Shown here piece after piece: positions 49,985 through 53,397 of a stretch of DNA of 53,397 nt. The notes under the pieces were generated by a model, which was not told where the DNA came from, ran no database searches, and saw only the letters and a list, made by a program, of their open reading frames with translations. The stretch lies in the NCBI GenBank assembly GCA_015064385.1, contig SVSI01000015.1, forward strand, positions 1 to 53,397. The letters are read 5' to 3'. This DNA comes from Oscillospiraceae bacterium. GTDB taxonomy: Bacteria > Bacillota > Clostridia > Oscillospirales > CAG-272. The translations under genes and the position numbers were made by a program. The first letter of the stretch is position 1. Each line of letters begins with the position of its first letter.

Positions 49985-51457
49985 ATGAAAAAGCTTATCT
50001 CAATTTTTTTGACTCTTTCGTTTCTGCTTTGTCTGTTCCCAACGGTTCTTTCAGTTTCAGCAGCAGAAACTGAGCTGAATCGTGCAGGTACTAAATGGAC
50101 GGTTTGCCGTGCAGACCCGCTTTTCGTAGTTGACGATACTAACGATTACGAATTTACGTGGAAAGCAGATTCCACCGGTAATACCTACGACTGGCCTGTT
50201 TACCGTGCGGAATCCCTTGACGCAGGAACTATCGAAACTACTATAGGAGGTATCGGTAACGGAGGAATATTCTTCGGTGCTACAGGTATTAAGGAATACG
50301 TAGGCGATAGCCACGAAAAAATACCGGGTACAAATGAATCAAAGGTCGGACTCGGCGAGCCTACTAAAGACATCAGATATTATTATGCCGCAGTCGTTTG
50401 GGAAAAGCACAATAACGGCAACTACAAGTTCAGACTCTATTATGATAACGCCGCCGATAACGGAACAATGAACACCTATACCGGAGTAGCTCTCAATGAG
50501 TCGGCTCACGGTGTAAACGGCACGAGCGACGTTAAGATCAAGGTCGAATTTGACAAAGCGGGAAATCTGAACTGCTACGTTAACGACGTAAGGGTTATGA
50601 CTAGAACTGACTGTCAGCCCTTCGGCGATCAGTTTGGAATTATCGCAAGAAAGTCTAATTATGGTTCATCCAAGGCGCTTACAAATATTAACAGCGTTAA
50701 AGAGTTTGAGTATGAAACGCCGCTCAATAACGCGAATACGAACTGGACGGCGTGCCGTTCCGCAGCACTATTCAGAAAGAAGGGAACGGATACAAATGAA
50801 TTTTATTGGAAATCCGATGCCAATAAAATGACTTGGGACTGGCCCGTTTATCGTAAGGAAACTCTTGAAGAAGGAACTATCGAAGCCACGATAAGTGCTT
50901 CTGCAAATGCAGGAATTATTTTCGGTGCAACCGGCATTAAAGAATATGTCGGGGAAGCGTCCGAGAATAAAGTATCTCTCGGCGATACTAACAAAGATAT
51001 AAGATTTTACTGGGCAGCAGTAATATACGAAGAAGGAATTCCCAAATTCAGACTTTACTACGACGACAGTGCGGTAGGAGCATATAACTCAAAGCCCAGC
51101 GTTATTCTTAACGAATCCGTTCATGGTATAACCGGAGCGAGTGATATAAAGCTGAAAGTAGTATTTGACAAGGCGGGAAACTGCTCGTGCTACGTTAACG
51201 GAGTAAAAGTATATTCCGGAAGCGATATAGTTCCGTTTGGCAATCAGTTCGGCATCGGCGTGCGCAAAATGGGATATACCGTCGCAAGTGCCGAGGTAGG
51301 CAGTGTTAAGTCATTTTCATTCAGTTCACAGACAACGACCGAAGCACCAGAGACGGGCGACTATCATATCGTTTACGGAATGATCGCACTGATCGCGGTA
51401 ATCTCGCTCGCAGCTGTTATTTGCATCAAAAGAAGAAAAAGCTATGAAAAAATTTAA
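49985..51457 (+). CDS. Surface protein with two copies of the 210-residue domain and a membrane anchor
   Basis: 490 residues: signal peptide (1-28), domain copy 1 (about 30-240, nearly identical to the next gene), domain copy 2 (about 245-458, closer to the protein at 47981), and a C-terminal anchor (HIVYGMIALIAVISLAAVIC followed by KRRKSYEKI). Conserved positions across copies are TxWTxCRxxxLF, EFxWKxD, YDWPVYR or WDWPVYR, GTIExTI, GIxFGATGIKEYVG, DIRFYWAAV or DIRYYYAAV, and FGxQFGI. AGGAGG before the ATG. It is in the same transcript as the two genes before it. Confidence 0.78.
   Translation: MKKLISIFLTLSFLLCLFPTVLSVSAAETELNRAGTKWTVCRADPLFVVDDTNDYEFTWKADSTGNTYDWPVYRAESLDAGTIETTIGGIGNGGIFFGATGIKEYVGDSHEKIPGTNESKVGLGEPTKDIRYYYAAVVWEKHNNGNYKFRLYYDNAADNGTMNTYTGVALNESAHGVNGTSDVKIKVEFDKAGNLNCYVNDVRVMTRTDCQPFGDQFGIIARKSNYGSSKALTNINSVKEFEYETPLNNANTNWTACRSAALFRKKGTDTNEFYWKSDANKMTWDWPVYRKETLEEGTIEATISASANAGIIFGATGIKEYVGEASENKVSLGDTNKDIRFYWAAVIYEEGIPKFRLYYDDSAVGAYNSKPSVILNESVHGITGASDIKLKVVFDKAGNCSCYVNGVKVYSGSDIVPFGNQFGIGVRKMGYTVASAEVGSVKSFSFSSQTTTEAPETGDYHIVYGMIALIAVISLAAVICIKRRKSYEKI
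50121..50662 (+). repeat. Long identical block shared with 51657-52198
   Basis: By eye I find no difference over about 540 bases, including third codon positions, between this block and the one 1536 bases downstream. Differences appear only at the edges (50070-50120 and 50663-50704). Confidence 0.75.
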
Positions 51458-51526
51458 CCGTTCGCTCGTTTGTTCCCGTGCGACGGATAAAATAAAATTA
51501 TAAAAATTATAAAGGAGAAAAAGGTT

Positions 51527-53397
51527 ATGAAAAAACTAATTACGTCCGCTTTGGCTTTGACATTCGTTATTTGCCTTGCTGCATTCAGTATTTCAGCAGC
51601 AGAAACCGAGCTGAATCGTGCAGGTACTAAATGGACCGTTTGCCGCGCAGACTCGCTTTTCGTAGTTGACGATACTAACGATTACGAATTTACGTGGAAA
51701 GCAGATTCCACCGGTAATACCTACGACTGGCCTGTTTACCGTGCGGAATCCCTTGACGCAGGAACTATCGAAACTACTATAGGAGGTATCGGTAACGGAG
51801 GAATATTCTTCGGTGCTACAGGTATTAAGGAATACGTAGGCGATAGCCACGAAAAAATACCGGGTACAAATGAATCAAAGGTCGGACTCGGCGAGCCTAC
51901 TAAAGACATCAGATATTATTATGCCGCAGTCGTTTGGGAAAAGCACAATAACGGCAACTACAAGTTCAGACTCTATTATGATAACGCCGCCGATAACGGA
52001 ACAATGAACACCTATACCGGAGTAGCTCTCAATGAGTCGGCTCACGGTGTAAACGGCACGAGCGACGTTAAGATCAAGGTCGAATTTGACAAAGCGGGAA
52101 ATCTGAACTGCTACGTTAACGACGTAAGGGTTATGACTAGAACTGACTGTCAGCCCTTCGGCGATCAGTTTGGAATTATCGCAAGAAAGTCTAATTATGG
52201 CTCTTCCAAGGCGCTTACAAATATTAACAGCGTTAAAGAATTTTCATTTGAGCACGCAGATTGTGCGCCTACTCGCGTAGCGGAAAAGGTTGCTACCTGC
52301 AACGCTACCGGTGTAGCTGAGCATTACGTATGTTCATGTGGAAAGATATATGCGGACTCTGACGGAATTCAGGAAACCACTCTCGCAGACCTTACCGTTG
52401 AAAAAGATATCAACAACCACGCAAACAATGCATCCAAAATTATTTCCGTAGGAAATGAAGGTCACAAGAGTGTATGTTCGGGCTGCAACGGCGACCTCAG
52501 TGAGGTTATCGCACACACCTATGCAAACGGCAAGGACGGCGCATGTACCGCAGGATGCGGATACACCAAGGATCACGTCTGTGAAGCAGCATCTCACACT
52601 GATGCGAAGGTTCCTACCTGTATTGAAGGCGGAAACGTTGAGTACTGGACCTGCGAATGCGGAGCAAAGTATCTTGACGAGGCGTGCAAGGAAGCAGCAG
52701 GCGAGGTAGAGCTCGGAGTAGATCCCGAAAACCACGTTATTGATCCCGAAACCGCTCCTTGGGTAAGCGACGCTAACAACCACTGGAAGGCATGTACTTG
52801 CGGAGCAGAGCTCAACAAGGGCGCACACGACGGTCTCGACTGCACTATCTGCGGAAAGAAGACAGTTGGAGTATATAAGAACGGCGAGGATCTCTATTAT
52901 ATTGAGTCCACCGGAAGACACGCAACCGGCAAGTTCTACGTAACCGAAAATGCATCCAACGGACACGTTACCGAGGGCTGGTATTATGCAGACAACACCG
53001 GTAAGTTTATAAAGGCAGACTTCTTCGACGATAACGGAACCATTCGTTACGTTGTTGACGGAAAGACCGTATATACCAGAGTTACCGAAATTGGCGGAAA
53101 GCTCTACATGGTAGATTGGGACGGCGTTGTGCTCACCGGAAAGTTCTATATAACTGCAGATTCTGCACAGGGACTCACCGAAGAGGGCTGGCACTACACC
53201 AATCCCGACGGATCGTTCATCGTTGACGGCTTCTTCACAGACGGAGAGGTTATCCGCTACGTAAGAAACGGAATGACCGTATATACCGGAATCACCAAGA
53301 TAAACGGACAGTTCTATATGATCGATTTTGACGGCGAAGTTAAGACCGATAAGTTCTACGTAACCGAAGAAGCAACCAACGGACACGTTAAGAGCGG
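51527..53397 (+). CDS. Large surface protein: 210-residue domain, Cys-rich modules and KFYxT/GW repeats (3' end outside window)
   Basis: 623 codons are visible. Signal peptide (1-25, AAFSISAAE) and one domain copy (about 27-240). A Cys-rich part follows (about 243-450), with repeated CxC or CxxC pairs in CSCGKIYADSDG, CSGCNGD, CECGAKYLDE, CTCGAELNKG and CTICGKK, typical of Clostridia surface proteins. Then come 70-residue repeats starting KFYVTENASNGHVTEGWYY, KFYITADSAQG and KFYVTEEATNG, each with RYVVDGKTVYT- or RYVRNGMTVYT-like and VDWDGVV- or IDFDGEV-like segments. These repeats resemble cell-wall-binding repeats and match the protein end at 1-123. AAAGGAG before the ATG. No anchor is visible up to the edge. 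Confidence 0.8.
   Translation, partial: MKKLITSALALTFVICLAAFSISAAETELNRAGTKWTVCRADSLFVVDDTNDYEFTWKADSTGNTYDWPVYRAESLDAGTIETTIGGIGNGGIFFGATGIKEYVGDSHEKIPGTNESKVGLGEPTKDIRYYYAAVVWEKHNNGNYKFRLYYDNAADNGTMNTYTGVALNESAHGVNGTSDVKIKVEFDKAGNLNCYVNDVRVMTRTDCQPFGDQFGIIARKSNYGSSKALTNINSVKEFSFEHADCAPTRVAEKVATCNATGVAEHYVCSCGKIYADSDGIQETTLADLTVEKDINNHANNASKIISVGNEGHKSVCSGCNGDLSEVIAHTYANGKDGACTAGCGYTKDHVCEAASHTDAKVPTCIEGGNVEYWTCECGAKYLDEACKEAAGEVELGVDPENHVIDPETAPWVSDANNHWKACTCGAELNKGAHDGLDCTICGKKTVGVYKNGEDLYYIESTGRHATGKFYVTENASNGHVTEGWYYADNTGKFIKADFFDDNGTIRYVVDGKTVYTRVTEIGGKLYMVDWDGVVLTGKFYITADSAQGLTEEGWHYTNPDGSFIVDGFFTDGEVIRYVRNGMTVYTGITKINGQFYMIDFDGEVKTDKFYVTEEATNGHVKS
51657..52198 (+). repeat. Second member of the long identical block
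   Basis: Partner of 50121-50662, in the same reading frame of the next gene. Indicates recent duplication or gene conversion. Confidence 0.75.

Noticed and set aside
52334..53386. 350-codon open frame on the minus strand inside the last surface protein
   Set aside because: It mirrors the codons of the plus-strand gene, whose repeats, Cys motifs and signal peptide are clear. There is no ribosome site or family match on the minus strand.

Overview
This window looks like a chromosomal segment of an anaerobic, probably spore-forming member of the Clostridia (Bacillota). The basis is AGGAGG-type ribosome sites, many consensus TTGACA/TATAAT promoters with 17-base spacers, Bacillota-style hairpin plus T-run terminators, a GerA-family germinant receptor subunit, a two-gene SufC/SufB-like Fe-S system and a Re-citrate-synthase-like enzyme. 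The large carbohydrate-active and surface-protein content suggests a gut or plant-fibre habitat. I cannot assign a genus from sequence reading alone.

Layout. 1-123: tail of a repeat-bearing surface protein. 299-6297: KDPG aldolase, polA (reverse) and two tandem GH39-like glycosidases. 6339-10422: SufCB-like pair, GerA protein and a membrane-anchored LRR protein. 10456-12591: tRNA-Leu, a tRNA-tail module, and a 1.6 kb element with a serine recombinase, a gene remnant and an apparent invertible promoter. 12698-20505: MATE transporter, CDP-alcohol phosphatidyltransferase, small proteins, cardiolipin synthase, a two-component system and membrane proteins. 20541-25484: an aromatic amino acid operon (DAHP synthase, pheA, aroA, tyrA, acetyltransferase) behind a Phe/Tyr-rich leader peptide and attenuator. 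25512-34579: YwaF-like protein, Ca2+-ATPase, tRNA-Arg/tRNA-Gly, a purine phosphoribosyltransferase, a GH2 enzyme with an oxidoreductase, and a Re-citrate-synthase-like protein. 34787-39616: tRNA-Ser and tRNA-Pro, each followed by non-coding arrays of degenerate tRNA 3' ends, with glnA and an LRR/membrane protein pair between them. 39666-53397: a mannoside-type utilisation locus (Asp-box lipoprotein, HTH-PfkB kinase, D-lyxose isomerase family protein, class II aldolase, beta-mannosidase, SGNH lipoprotein) running into four surface proteins that share an unrecognised domain of about 210 residues.

How it fits together. The 41584-47958 genes suggest a route in which exported or cytosolic enzymes free mannose from glycans, the lyxose/mannose isomerase converts it to fructose, the PfkB kinase phosphorylates it and the aldolase splits it. 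The aromatic operon is self-contained for committing carbon to chorismate and then to prephenate-derived Phe and Tyr, with a leader that reads exactly those two amino acids.

The most unusual features are (1) repeated non-coding modules behind tRNA-Leu, tRNA-Ser and tRNA-Pro, each ending in a copy of that tRNA's own 3' end followed by a terminator, and (2) a consensus promoter framed by 18-19 base inverted repeats next to a small serine recombinase, which looks like a phase-variation switch.
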